A stretch of DNA of 64,000 bases from Prochlorococcus sp. MIT 1223 (GTDB taxonomy: Bacteria > Cyanobacteriota > Cyanobacteriia > PCC-6307 > Cyanobiaceae), in NCBI RefSeq assembly GCF_034092465.1, contig NZ_CP139303.1, positions 1,330,865 through 1,394,864 on the forward strand, in the 5' to 3' direction. The notes beneath the pieces were generated by a model that made no database searches, was not told the origin of the DNA, and worked only from the letters and a program-made list of their open reading frames with translations. Shown here in pieces: positions 1-8,297 of this stretch. The translations under genes and the position numbers were made by a program. Position 1 is the stretch's first letter; every line of letters begins with the position of its first letter.

Positions 1-7
1 ATCTTTA

Positions 8-706
8 ATGTTTAATCATTTGCTTGAGGAATTACATGAAAGTATTCGGAACCACGGAGGCGATTTACTAGAGATACCTATGGAATTTAGTGAATATTTT
101 TCTATTAATAGAGAATCAAAAATTAGAAGTTGGTTGTGGAATGTACCTGGATTTAGGCGCTGGAGGACTACCAGTTTAGACGCAGGCGAAAATCTACAAG
201 TTTTGAATTCAGTTGCTTATCCAGTTTATGAAAAAGACCAACCAATAATGGGCATTGACCTTTTATGGTTTGGGAAGAGAAAAAGATTAGTAGCAGTTCT
301 TGATTTTCAGCCATTAATCCAAGATCATCTTTATTTTGATCATTACTTTCAAGAACTTGAGTCCCTTAAGAATCAATATCCAGAATTTAACTCGAAGCAG
401 GAAATGTTTGCATATGATCCAAAGCAATATTTCTCTCCATGGGTTCTTTTTTGCAAAGGAGGTATTAGTCAAGCTCAAGAAACGCTCCCTTTAATTTTCA
501 GCTCTTTTCTCGATTTATATTGGAAAATTCAAAGTAAGAGTAGAAATAAAGCACTTGCTTTGACAGTAGAAGAGATTGAGAATTTGCATGTTAATTATGA
601 CAAATATAGTGCAGAGAAAGATCCTGCCCATGGTCTATTTACTGGTTTTTTTGGAAAAGATTGGTCTGATAAATTCCTTCATGAATTTCTTTTTCCATCT
701 AGTTAG
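8..706 (+). CDS. pebA: 15,16-dihydrobiliverdin:ferredoxin oxidoreductase
   Basis: Ferredoxin-dependent bilin reductase that reduces biliverdin IXalpha to 15,16-dihydrobiliverdin, the first step to phycoerythrobilin. The 232 residues match the length of the HY2/PcyA family. The N-terminal pattern (GGDLLEIPMEFSEY) and the later blocks GIDLLWFG and LDFQPL are typical of PebA. The C-terminal block YSAEKDPAHGLFTGFFGKDW is shared in form with the next gene, as expected for the paralogous PebA/PebB pair. It lies 35 nt upstream of pebB, presumably in one operon. The window begins only 7 nt before the start codon, so its promoter and a possible upstream partner (haem oxygenase is common) are not visible. 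Identity is by family recognition. Confidence 0.88.
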   Translation: MFNHLLEELHESIRNHGGDLLEIPMEFSEYFSINRESKIRSWLWNVPGFRRWRTTSLDAGENLQVLNSVAYPVYEKDQPIMGIDLLWFGKRKRLVAVLDFQPLIQDHLYFDHYFQELESLKNQYPEFNSKQEMFAYDPKQYFSPWVLFCKGGISQAQETLPLIFSSFLDLYWKIQSKSRNKALALTVEEIENLHVNYDKYSAEKDPAHGLFTGFFGKDWSDKFLHEFLFPSS

Positions 707-741
707 ATATAATTCATTTTTTTATTGCTCTATTTAAATTT

Positions 742-1518
742 ATGGATACACAGCGTCAATCAAGTTTAGATAGTATAACTTTCCCTAATTGGCGATGGAA
801 ATTTTTTTTAGATTATGCTATTGATCAGCTTTGTTTTTTAAAATTAAAACCTTATCCGATACAAGATGAGTTTCTTGATAAAGAAGTTGATATAGGAGCT
901 AAAGGTAAGTCACTTCTTGCAATGACTTCGACATGGGCATGTAAGACAAATAAAATTAGACAAGCAAGAGCAGTCTGCCTTGAGGCACCAGGTATAGCAT
1001 CAGTATTGAATTTTGTAATTGCTCCTTCTCCACAATATGATCTTCCTTTTTTTGGTGCTGATTTTGTAAGTCTTCCATCTGGCCATCTTTTAGCTTTAGA
1101 TCTTCAACCTGCTGTCAAAAATGATAAAGAGCATACATCAAAAGTTTGGGATAAATTATTACCTTTACATCAGAAATGGCAAACGCGTTTACCATATGGA
1201 GGTCCAATTCCTGAAGAAGCTCAGCAATACTTTTCACCAGGATTCTTGTGGACAAGAATACCTTTAGGTGTAGATGGAGATGCACTTATTTCTACAGTGA
1301 TTAAACCTGCTTTTCAAGACTATTTAAATTTATTTCTTGAGCTTTTGAGAAATGCAAGTGAAATTGCTGAAGAAAGAAGGCTTATGATATTAAATGGCCA
1401 AAAATTATACATGAAATATAGAGCGGAGAAAGACCCAGCACGATCAATGTTAACCAGGTTTTATGGAATAGACTGGACAGAAGAATACATTAATAAAGTA
1501 CTTTTTGATTTGAAGTGA
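742..1518 (+). CDS. pebB: Phycoerythrobilin:ferredoxin oxidoreductase
   Basis: Second bilin reductase, converting 15,16-dihydrobiliverdin to phycoerythrobilin with electrons from ferredoxin. It has 258 residues, usual for PebB. The family blocks are visible: STWACKTNKIRQARAVCLEAPG near residues 63-84, FFGADFVSLPSGHLLALDLQP near 110-130, and a C-terminal YRAEKDPARSMLTRFYGIDW block parallel to pebA. PebA and PebB act as a channelling pair. The ATG is preceded by a T-rich stretch with no clear Shine-Dalgarno, which is common in this genome. A strong hairpin follows the stop. No phycobiliprotein gene lies in the window. Confidence 0.9.
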   Translation: MDTQRQSSLDSITFPNWRWKFFLDYAIDQLCFLKLKPYPIQDEFLDKEVDIGAKGKSLLAMTSTWACKTNKIRQARAVCLEAPGIASVLNFVIAPSPQYDLPFFGADFVSLPSGHLLALDLQPAVKNDKEHTSKVWDKLLPLHQKWQTRLPYGGPIPEEAQQYFSPGFLWTRIPLGVDGDALISTVIKPAFQDYLNLFLELLRNASEIAEERRLMILNGQKLYMKYRAEKDPARSMLTRFYGIDWTEEYINKVLFDLK

Positions 1519-1544
1519 AATTTAAAAAGTCTTCTAACTAATAG

Positions 1545-1578
1545 TAATTTATATTCTCATATAATAGAATATAAATTA
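1545..1578 (+). terminator. Hairpin after pebB
   Basis: A perfect 12-bp inverted repeat (1545-1556 with 1567-1578) has a 10-nt AT-rich loop. It sits 26 nt after the pebB stop and 15 nt before the phosphatase gene. There is no long T run after it, so it may slow or end transcription, or protect the 3' end of the peb mRNA. Confidence 0.45.
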
Positions 1579-1593
1579 TCGACAAAATCATTT

Positions 1594-2073
1594 ATGAATA
1601 AGAGAATTTTATTTGTTTGTCTTGGTAATATTTGCCGGTCTCCAGCTGCCGAAGCTATTTTTCTGAAAGAGATAGAGGTTAATGGTCTAATTAAATACTT
1701 TACCGTTGATTCAGCGGGAACTGGAGGATGGCATTCTGGTAATCAAGCAGACTCTAGAATGAGAGATGCTGCTTCAAAAAGAGGAATAGATATACAAAGT
1801 AGGGCAAGAAAACTTAATCTTAAGGATTTTGAAAAGTTTGATTTAATTTTGACTATGGATAATTCGAATCTTTCAGACGTTCAATCTCTTGCTAAAAAAG
1901 CAGGTGATAAAAAAATATCTCATATCTATCCAATTTTAAAGTATGCAACTAAGACTAGCTTAATAGAAGTTCCTGATCCTTATTATGGAGGAGTTAATGG
2001 ATTTAATACCGTACTTGATTTGCTTCAGGATGCAATTGAGGGCTTGATATCATCATTTAATCTTGACGATTAG
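1594..2073 (+). CDS. Low-molecular-weight protein-tyrosine-phosphatase
   Basis: Cytoplasmic phosphatase of the LMW-PTP family (159 aa, normal length). The active-site P-loop CLGNICRS is at residues 9-16, with nucleophile Cys9 and Arg15. The general-acid loop VPDPYYGG lies in the last third, with the expected DPYY. Such enzymes dephosphorylate tyrosine, often in exopolysaccharide control (Wzb-like), but no kinase partner is nearby and the substrate is unknown. The 3' end overlaps the convergent panC-cmk gene by 17 nt, so the two transcripts are antisense at their tails. Confidence 0.85.
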   Translation: MNKRILFVCLGNICRSPAAEAIFLKEIEVNGLIKYFTVDSAGTGGWHSGNQADSRMRDAASKRGIDIQSRARKLNLKDFEKFDLILTMDNSNLSDVQSLAKKAGDKKISHIYPILKYATKTSLIEVPDPYYGGVNGFNTVLDLLQDAIEGLISSFNLDD

Positions 2074-3616
2074 GAGTTGGCCAGACCTCTTCCGGGACTC
2101 TTAATCTAAACATTTCTATTATTATATCTACCACCTCTTCAATATTCATACCATCTGTTTTTAACTCCTTAGCATCATCAGCTTTAGATAAAGGGGAAAT
2201 CATTCTAGAGCAATCTAACTTGTCTCTAGCATCTATTTGTTGCTCTAAATCTAATAAGTTTGGGACTGGATAACCTTGCTTTTTCAAGTCAAGTGCTCTT
2301 CTTCTTGCCCTTTCTTTTGGACTAGCGGTAAGAAAGATTTTTAACTCTGCATTTGGAAAAACAGTTGTACCGATATCTCTACCTTCTGCGACAAAACCAC
2401 CCTTAATACCAATTTCTTTTTGTTTAGATGTCATAGCTTGTCTAACACACAAATATGTGGCAATTATGGATACATTTTTAGTTACTAGAGGGGATCGAAT
2501 CTCTTTAGTAACATTGTTTCCATTTACAAGGATTTCCTGGTCCCCTGATCGTGTTAATTCAATTTGTAGGTCAAAGTCTTTTAGAGCTGCCTCAATACTT
2601 TCTTCATCACTAGAGTTAATATTTTTCTCTTTTATCATCCAAGTAAGAGCTCTATACATTGCTCCTGTATCCAAATACATTAAACCAATTTCTTTTGCGA
2701 ATTTCTTAGTAACAGTACTTTTCCCTGCCCCAGCAGGTCCATCTATAGCAACTATTGGAGATCGAGTCATAAGAAATGTGTGATCAATAAGTCGTGTGTT
2801 CCCAATGTGTACCGCTGCAGCAAGAAGAGATAATTTTGATGGATCTCTTATTGGCTTGAGAGATTCTGGGTCAACATTTTCAACATACTCAACATTTAGA
2901 TTATTATTCATTAAGGAAGTTTTGAGGGTTTCGAGATTTAGTACATTTTCTTTAAAAAAACTATTGGAAATTTTCTTTAATTCCCTGGAAAGTGTTAATG
3001 CTTGTGTACGTTCGCTTGTATTTAAATATTTGTTTCTTGAACTGGTAGCCAGTCCATCTGAATCTCTATGAGTCGCAACACTTTCAACTTTGATATTTAG
3101 ATTTAAATCTACTATCAGCTTTTTTAAGATTATTAATTGCTGCCAGTCTTTTTCTCCTAAGACAAGATAATTTGGCTTAATAAGAGTTAAAAGTTTTAAT
3201 ACTATTGTTGCGACTCCATCAAAATGTCCATTTCTCTTTTTCCCGCAGAGTTGAGATTTGAGTAGTTTCGGTGCTTCTATTGAGAAATGAGCACCTATTC
3301 CTCCAGGGAAAAGATCTTCAAATGAAGGCGTCCAAATAGCATGTGCTCCTGCTTCATATGCTATTTGAGAATCTTGTCTCAAGTTTCTTGGGTATTTTTC
3401 AAAATCTTCATTATCTCCAAACTGCAATGGATTTACAAAAATACTTACTAAAACTGTACGGGATTTCTGCTTTTTCTTTCTTTTGGCTGCTTCGATTAGT
3501 TTTTTATGCCCATCATGGAGGCATCCCATTGTAGGAACAAATGTGACTTCATCTAATTGGTTCTTTCGCCATTCTTCTAGTTCCTTTTTTGTTTTTAAGA
3601 TGAGTAAGTTCCGCAT
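2057..3616 (-). CDS. panC/cmk: Bifunctional pantothenate synthetase / cytidylate kinase
   Basis: Fusion enzyme of 519 residues. The N-terminal part (about 1-283) is pantothenate synthetase, joining pantoate and beta-alanine with ATP: TMGCLHDGH nucleotide motif near residue 30, GEKDWQQL near 155 and TSSRNKYL near 190. The C-terminal part (about 284-519) is cytidylate kinase: P-loop AIDGPAGAGKST, LDTGAMYRALTW, and EGRDIGTTVFPNAELKIFL. The PanC-Cmk fusion is known in cyanobacteria and links coenzyme A and pyrimidine nucleotide synthesis. Start ATG at 3614-3616. It is divergent from purM with 131 nt between the two starts. Confidence 0.93.
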   Translation of the reverse strand: MRNLLILKTKKELEEWRKNQLDEVTFVPTMGCLHDGHKKLIEAAKRKKKQKSRTVLVSIFVNPLQFGDNEDFEKYPRNLRQDSQIAYEAGAHAIWTPSFEDLFPGGIGAHFSIEAPKLLKSQLCGKKRNGHFDGVATIVLKLLTLIKPNYLVLGEKDWQQLIILKKLIVDLNLNIKVESVATHRDSDGLATSSRNKYLNTSERTQALTLSRELKKISNSFFKENVLNLETLKTSLMNNNLNVEYVENVDPESLKPIRDPSKLSLLAAAVHIGNTRLIDHTFLMTRSPIVAIDGPAGAGKSTVTKKFAKEIGLMYLDTGAMYRALTWMIKEKNINSSDEESIEAALKDFDLQIELTRSGDQEILVNGNNVTKEIRSPLVTKNVSIIATYLCVRQAMTSKQKEIGIKGGFVAEGRDIGTTVFPNAELKIFLTASPKERARRRALDLKKQGYPVPNLLDLEQQIDARDKLDCSRMISPLSKADDAKELKTDGMNIEEVVDIIIEMFRLRVPEEVWPTPNRQD

Positions 3617-3747
3617 GTTCTAAAATTAAATTAAAGAAGCTTCTCTATAGAGATTTTTCAAAAAACAAATAGTCTTTTTACATATTGAACCAAATTTCCT
3701 TTCTGAGGAAGGTTAAATTCCAAGTAATAGGAGGATTACAAGCAACT

Positions 3748-4782
3748 ATGGATTACAAAACATCTGGCGTTGATGTACAGGCAGGAAGAAATTTTGTTGC
3801 TCAAATTACTTCAAGTGTTGAATCAACTCATCAACCTCAGGTTCTTGGAGGTTTGGGTGGATTTGGAGGCTGTATAAGAATCCCAGAGGGATATAAGAGC
3901 CCTGTTTTGGTGGCGGGTACAGATGGCGTTGGAACAAAGCTGGAATTAGCCCAACAACATCAAAGACATTTTGAAGTTGGAATAGATTTAGTCGCAATGT
4001 GCGTAAATGATGTAATAACAAATGGCGCAAAACCTTTATTTTTCCTTGATTACATTGCTACTGGCACTCTTTCTCCTCAATCATTAGTAAAAGTGATTGA
4101 AGGAATTGCTAATGGCTGTAAAGATTCTGGCTGTTCGTTGTTAGGAGGAGAAACAGCAGAAATGCCAGGTTTTTATGAGAAAGATAAATATGATCTAGCA
4201 GGTTTTTGTGTTGGTGTTGTAGAAGCAGAAAAATTAATCGATGGTCATTTAATTCGTGCTGGCGATCAAATCCTTGCAATTCAAAGTAGTGGGATTCATA
4301 GCAACGGTTTTAGTCTGGTTCGAAAAATTTTGTCTCAGCAAAAAGACATAGACCAAATCTTTTTAGATAAAGACAAAGTTTCCTTAGTTGATAAGTTGCT
4401 TTCTCCAACTTTGATTTACGTAAAGCTTATTCAATCTTTGTTGAAAGCTCAAATTCCTATCCATGGGATGGCTCATATAACTGGAGGAGGATTGCCAGAA
4501 AATCTTCCTAGATGTCTGCCATCAGGATTAAGAGCAGCAATTGATACAAAGTCTTGGGAAATTCCTTCGATTTTTAGATGGCTAGAAAAAGCAGGCCAGA
4601 TTCCAGTTTCTGATCTTTGGAATACATTCAACTTAGGTGTCGGTTTTTGCGTAGTTCTTCCATCTGAAACAGTAAACCCATCTATAGATATATGCAGTCG
4701 GTTTGGTCTCTCCGCCTGGAATATGGGTCGTGTTGAAGAATCTTCTCGAGATCATCAGAAATTGATTGGATTACCTTTTTGA
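3748..4782 (+). CDS. purM: Phosphoribosylformylglycinamidine cyclo-ligase
   Basis: AIR synthetase, which closes the imidazole ring in purine synthesis using ATP. I chose the ATG at 3748, giving 344 residues that begin [13 protein letters not shown], the usual PurM start. The open frame extends back to a TTG at 3685, but that stretch does not look like family sequence. An AGGAGG lies about 13 nt before the chosen start. Conserved blocks seen: [63 protein letters not shown], and [13 protein letters not shown]. Confidence 0.93.
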   Translation: MDYKTSGVDVQAGRNFVAQITSSVESTHQPQVLGGLGGFGGCIRIPEGYKSPVLVAGTDGVGTKLELAQQHQRHFEVGIDLVAMCVNDVITNGAKPLFFLDYIATGTLSPQSLVKVIEGIANGCKDSGCSLLGGETAEMPGFYEKDKYDLAGFCVGVVEAEKLIDGHLIRAGDQILAIQSSGIHSNGFSLVRKILSQQKDIDQIFLDKDKVSLVDKLLSPTLIYVKLIQSLLKAQIPIHGMAHITGGGLPENLPRCLPSGLRAAIDTKSWEIPSIFRWLEKAGQIPVSDLWNTFNLGVGFCVVLPSETVNPSIDICSRFGLSAWNMGRVEESSRDHQKLIGLPF

Positions 4783-4856
4783 TTTATTTATTTTGCATAA
4801 GGTTTGAACTTCACTTTGCATCGGAGTTAAACAGTAATTAGTCTATTGATATATTC

Positions 4857-4874
4857 TTAGGATTAATATCCTAA
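4857..4874. repeat. Palindrome upstream of the 4939 gene
   Basis: A perfect inverted repeat TTAGGAT-TAAT-ATCCTAA lies between purM and the next gene, 65 nt before its ATG. A second weaker one (CCGAA...TTCGG, near 4892-4907) follows. It could be an operator for the downstream gene or a weak purM terminator. It lacks a T run, so I do not call it a terminator. Confidence 0.3.
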
Positions 4875-4938
4875 AATCATCTAAAAGCAAGCCGAATATT
4901 TTTTCGGAAGCTGCGTAGTTAGATCTCGAATTAGTGCA

Positions 4939-5562
4939 ATGCCTTTTGAAAATCAACAGCGGCTAACCCGTAGGAGAAGCTCTGCAGGACCAACACCTCC
5001 AAGAAGACCTCTAGGGGGTGAATCAGATTCAATGCGTCAAGGGCCTAGGCCAACATTCTTGACACTGAGAGATCATGGCAAGGTATATGTTGCTGAATTG
5101 CCTAATCTTTCTGATGGCCAATTAGCCCATATCTCTAAAGAAGTTGAAGAGGTTCTAGAAAGTCTTGAGAGGCGTATACAAGATTTGCAACAGGAAACTA
5201 GTAATGGTTTTCGAGATAATGACACCTTAATCAAAGCAACAACTAAGCATGAGGTGACCCAGAGATTTATAAGTGCTATCCAAGACGAACAAGAGCATCG
5301 TAGAAATAATCCTGCATTGAAAGATGCTGCTTCTGAATCTTTACCATTAACGTTTTTAGAAGTTGCTCGACATCGTTTACCAGGTGCTACTTTTGACTCT
5401 TTATTACGAGAGGCTCTAGAAGCTTGTGCTCAAGATGAAAAAGCAATAAATGAAGATGTTCTTAAAGATAAAACTTCCTCGAGCTCTATTCCTGAAAAAA
5501 TTATTGATCTTCCATCTCCTTCTCAAAATGGGATGCCAGTAGTAGTAAGTCCTGATTCGTAA
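4939..5562 (+). CDS. Conserved picocyanobacterial protein of unknown function
   Basis: I do not recognise a named family. The 207-residue protein has a basic, proline-rich and probably disordered N-terminus (about 1-40: RRRSS, TPPRRPLGG). A middle section (about 45-105) reads as amphipathic helix with LSDGQLAHISKEVEEVLESLERRIQDLQQE, which looks coiled-coil capable. A compact helical part follows (about 105-160: LTFLEVARHRLPGATFDSLLREALEACAQ), then a polar tail. There is no signal peptide or membrane segment, so it is probably cytoplasmic. It follows purM in the same direction after 156 nt. Confidence 0.7.
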   Translation: MPFENQQRLTRRRSSAGPTPPRRPLGGESDSMRQGPRPTFLTLRDHGKVYVAELPNLSDGQLAHISKEVEEVLESLERRIQDLQQETSNGFRDNDTLIKATTKHEVTQRFISAIQDEQEHRRNNPALKDAASESLPLTFLEVARHRLPGATFDSLLREALEACAQDEKAINEDVLKDKTSSSSIPEKIIDLPSPSQNGMPVVVSPDS

Positions 5563-5614
5563 TTAATAACTTTTATAAATGGCACAACATTTTTAATGAT
5601 AGATATTTATTGAT

Positions 5615-5773
5615 ATGGAAGCTTTGATTAAAGATAGTAACGAATTTGAATGTGAAGATAAAAAAGATTTTTTCTCATTAAAAAATAATAAAATTCTCTG
5701 TATACATTGTCTCAGGACGAAAGAAAATGGAATTAGATGTAAAGGTATGTGCGTCGCTGATAACGAATATTAG
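5615..5773 (+). CDS. Small Cys-rich protein, unknown
   Basis: A 52-residue reading frame starting at an ATG. The first half is acidic and lysine-rich. The second half carries a four-cysteine arrangement, C-x2-C-x9-C-x3-C (CIHC, then CKGMC), of the sort that binds zinc or an iron-sulphur cluster. There is no obvious Shine-Dalgarno. It sits 52 nt after the preceding gene, and its stop is 27 nt from the convergent 5801 gene. Function unknown. The Cys spacing is the only support that it is a real gene. Confidence 0.45.
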   Translation: MEALIKDSNEFECEDKKDFFSLKNNKILCIHCLRTKENGIRCKGMCVADNEY

Positions 5774-5800
5774 TTTTATAGGGATAGATTATTACTATCT

Positions 5801-6232
5801 TTACTCTAAAAAGTCTATTATCCCTTCAGTTATATATTGAGCCATAGGTCTTACATGCTTATTGATTTCTCTTTCTCGGACTTGCCACTTAGTTGCCATT
5901 TCTTTTGACATTTTTTGTTCTCTTACGAATGTAATCATTGCATTAGCTAGGTATTGAGGCAATGCAAGATCATTTTTCTCTGCAAGTTCTTCCCATTTAT
6001 CTTTGTTTATATTACTTATATATTTAAGATCTTTATTTTCACTGTATTCATACAGTTCTGTAAAGCCTATATGTATAAACCTTTTGCCAAGTTCGTCTAA
6101 GAAGCTTTTTGGTTGATCAGGGTCTTTGTATTCACTGATTATTTTGTTAATTAAGTCGTTATTGGTTTCATCTCCTTCTTTTATTCCATCAAGAAGCTTG
6201 AAAAAATTGCTGAATTCAATTGATTCCGACAC
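5801..6232 (-). CDS. Hypothetical protein
   Basis: A 143-residue acidic, soluble, mostly helical protein with no family I recognise. The N-terminal half is rich in D, E and K (FFKLLDGIKEGDETNNDLINKI). The C-terminal half contains QYLANAMITFVREQKMSKEMATKWQVREREINKHVRPMAQYI, with conserved-looking aromatic and basic residues. No signal peptide or membrane helix. It starts an accessory-looking stretch of AT-rich minus-strand genes. Its upstream region carries the putative sRNA at 6421. Confidence 0.6.
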   Translation of the reverse strand: MSESIEFSNFFKLLDGIKEGDETNNDLINKIISEYKDPDQPKSFLDELGKRFIHIGFTELYEYSENKDLKYISNINKDKWEELAEKNDLALPQYLANAMITFVREQKMSKEMATKWQVREREINKHVRPMAQYITEGIIDFLE

Positions 6233-6420
6233 AAAAAATAATTAAATTAACTTGTAATTACTATACTTAAAATAATGATTGCCACTATACATATATTCAT
6301 CGTTGTAATGAAATTATTAATTTTCCATATTTAAGATCCAATCAGGAATTCAAATTTTGCTGATTATGTTAACGAGTGTTTCTACCTAATGACTTAAGGC
6401 TAGTGGAGGCATTATGAAGT

Positions 6421-6485
6421 TAATGGACACTCCTCACACAAGTTTGTCCAGTAGGGCGCTGCTCGATGAGGGCGCCCATTTCTTA
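6421..6485 (+). ncRNA. Putative Yfr10/Yfr1-type sRNA, copy 1
   Basis: The 11-mer ACTCCTCACAC (6429-6439) is identical to the ultraconserved unpaired motif of the cyanobacterial sRNA Yfr1, which the Yfr10 family shares. Here it lies in the 17-nt loop of a hairpin (stem TGGAC 6424-6428 with GTCCA 6446-6450). Four nt later comes a GC-rich terminator-like stem, GGGCGC 6454-6459 with GCGCCC 6472-6477. A weak promoter may precede it (ATGACT at 6389, CATTAT or ATTATG near 6410). That gives an RNA of about 60 nt. The motif held in a loop, rather than between two stems, fits Yfr10 better than Yfr1. The 5' end is inferred. Confidence 0.68.
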
Positions 6486-6633
6486 TGACCATCCACTTGA
6501 TTTATCTCTAGAGACTTTTAAGTTTTTATATTAGTCATAATTTATCAGCAAAGACATAGGAAATATATTGTCTTAGTATATTCAAATAACATTATTTTCT
6601 TCTTGATAGAAAGTAATTTTTAGAATACCTAAG

Positions 6634-8007
6634 TTAAAAGCTATCAAAAAACGAAATATAAAGCTCTGGGTAGTAATCTCCATTCCTTTTGAAATCAAAA
6701 AGTCCACTCCCATCTGCTTCATTAATATGGAAAACACGTTTTGAGATTTCCTGAAGTATGATTGGTTCTATTCTAATTGAAAGCCAATATTTTATATCTG
6801 AATCATCTATATATCTAAAAAAATCATTCCCTGTAAAATCTATTATTTCAAACCCATCAAAATTTATTAAAATTATTTTACTACCTGAATTAACAATAAA
6901 AATCTGATCATATTCTGGGTATGAATTCTTATCATTTTTATTTTGAAGCAATGTTGTAAGTTTTTCACCAATAGAATTAAAGTAATCTTCTATAAACTTA
7001 GTTGAAGGTGTTGTGAAATTTTTATGCTTTATATCAAGGGCTATCCTGGAAGAGAATGATTCTATAAAATGTGATTTCCTAAACTCAAAATCAATAGATA
7101 AATCTTCTATATTATCTTTATCAAAAAAAGTTTCATTTATATCAATCACATTACCGGGTTCGAAATATATACCTTTTGACGACAAAACTTTTTTAGAACT
7201 ATATGAAAGTGTTTTATATGGGTTCAATAAGAAGCTCGTTGTTTTATGCCAATCCATTGATTTGCCAACGATAATATGATTACCAGCTACTGGCATGAAA
7301 TACTCAAAATTTGATTGATTTAAAAAAGAAATAGCCTGATCCTCATAGTTATTTCTAATGGCTTTTGCTATATTTAGTTTCTCTTCATGGGATAAGTTTA
7401 GATAACTTGATGGATAACCACTTCCACCTGAAAATGGAATTAAAGCTAGCAAAGACTTAGTATTTAAGGAATTAATAAATTTTGCATGCTTAGAATGAGC
7501 TATATTGTCATTAGAAAATAAAATCAAACCATCTTTTGATTCAATTAGTAAAGAGGAATCTACTAATTTATTTATTGGACTATCATCCTCAGGCGGAATA
7601 CACCATGTTCTAAATGTGCCATTTGATTCTTGTTTATATGGATCCTGTATTAAAAACTTATCTTGAATCGACTCACCCAGTTTAATTAAAAGTTTCTTCT
7701 TGAGGAAACAACGCCCTTCTTCTCTATTTAAAAAAATAAATTTAGCATTAGGACTATAAGTTAATATTTTTTTTATTGATTGAAAGCAACAATGATCTGA
7801 ATGGACATGACTTATAAAAATATGAGTGATATTTGTTAGATCTGAAATACTAATACTAGGAGGTGGAAACTGAGTCCAAGCGCCTCCATAGATTGATTCT
7901 CCAAACCAAGGGTCTGTAATTAATTTTGTCTCCCCTTGTGAGAAAATAAAACTAGATTCACCTAAAACCTTTATCTTGAAGTCATCGATATTTTCCTTTA
8001 ATCGCAT
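6634..8007 (-). CDS. Metallo-beta-lactamase-fold hydrolase
   Basis: A 457-residue protein with an N-terminal metallo-beta-lactamase fold. It has ITDPWFGES near residue 30, the metal-binding HVHSDHCC near residues 68-75 and LILFSNDNIAH around 160. The arrangement resembles the UlaG-like and CMP-sialic-acid hydroxylase-like branch, in which such a domain acts on sugar nucleotides or lipids, but no Rieske domain is present. The C-terminal 200 residues (SIDFEFRKSHFIESFSSRIALDIKH onward) are not recognised. The gene is AT-rich, flanked by a gene-poor stretch and an sRNA, and may have been acquired laterally. Substrate unknown. Confidence 0.72.
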   Translation of the reverse strand: MRLKENIDDFKIKVLGESSFIFSQGETKLITDPWFGESIYGGAWTQFPPPSISISDLTNITHIFISHVHSDHCCFQSIKKILTYSPNAKFIFLNREEGRCFLKKKLLIKLGESIQDKFLIQDPYKQESNGTFRTWCIPPEDDSPINKLVDSSLLIESKDGLILFSNDNIAHSKHAKFINSLNTKSLLALIPFSGGSGYPSSYLNLSHEEKLNIAKAIRNNYEDQAISFLNQSNFEYFMPVAGNHIIVGKSMDWHKTTSFLLNPYKTLSYSSKKVLSSKGIYFEPGNVIDINETFFDKDNIEDLSIDFEFRKSHFIESFSSRIALDIKHKNFTTPSTKFIEDYFNSIGEKLTTLLQNKNDKNSYPEYDQIFIVNSGSKIILINFDGFEIIDFTGNDFFRYIDDSDIKYWLSIRIEPIILQEISKRVFHINEADGSGLFDFKRNGDYYPELYISFFDSF

Positions 8008-8060
8008 CTTAAATCTGTTTAACTGAAATTATACCCTATCAAAAACTATATAAAATGACT

Positions 8061-8297
8061 CTATTCAACGGGAAAATGTATAATTTGACTTGTTTCAATG
8101 GATTTAAAAATTGTATAAAAATCAATAATATTTCTCCCGATTACTATCTCTTTGAAGGTCTTCATTAACTTTATTACTTTATCTATATCCTTATTGCCCA
8201 TTATATTTATTAGAGAGCATCTTATTGCATGAGCTATTTTCCAAAAATGTAAGTAGTTGTTGATATACCTCACCAGCACCCCATAAGAGATATACAC
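8061..8297 (-). CDS. Small hypothetical ORF
   Basis: A 78-residue reading frame 53 nt upstream of the metallo-hydrolase on the same strand. It is basic and rich in isoleucine, with no recognised motif (KDIDKVIKLMKTFKEIVIGRNIIDFY). It could be a real small gene, an upstream piece of the metallo-hydrolase transcript, or chance. AT-rich sequence makes frames of this length less surprising. Confidence 0.3.
   Translation of the reverse strand: MYISYGVLVRYINNYLHFWKIAHAIRCSLINIMGNKDIDKVIKLMKTFKEIVIGRNIIDFYTIFKSIETSQIIHFPVE

Noticed and set aside
2457-3071. Two plus-strand ORFs inside panC-cmk
   Set aside because: They are out-of-frame shadows of the well-supported minus-strand fusion gene and contain no known motif.
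4857-4907. purM terminator
   Set aside because: The palindrome is 75 nt from the purM stop and has no T run. Listed only as a repeat.
6421-6485. True Yfr1 rather than Yfr10-like
   Set aside because: In Yfr1 the 11-mer lies unpaired between two stems. Here it lies in a hairpin loop and no convincing 5' stem was found. Kept as Yfr10/Yfr1-type.
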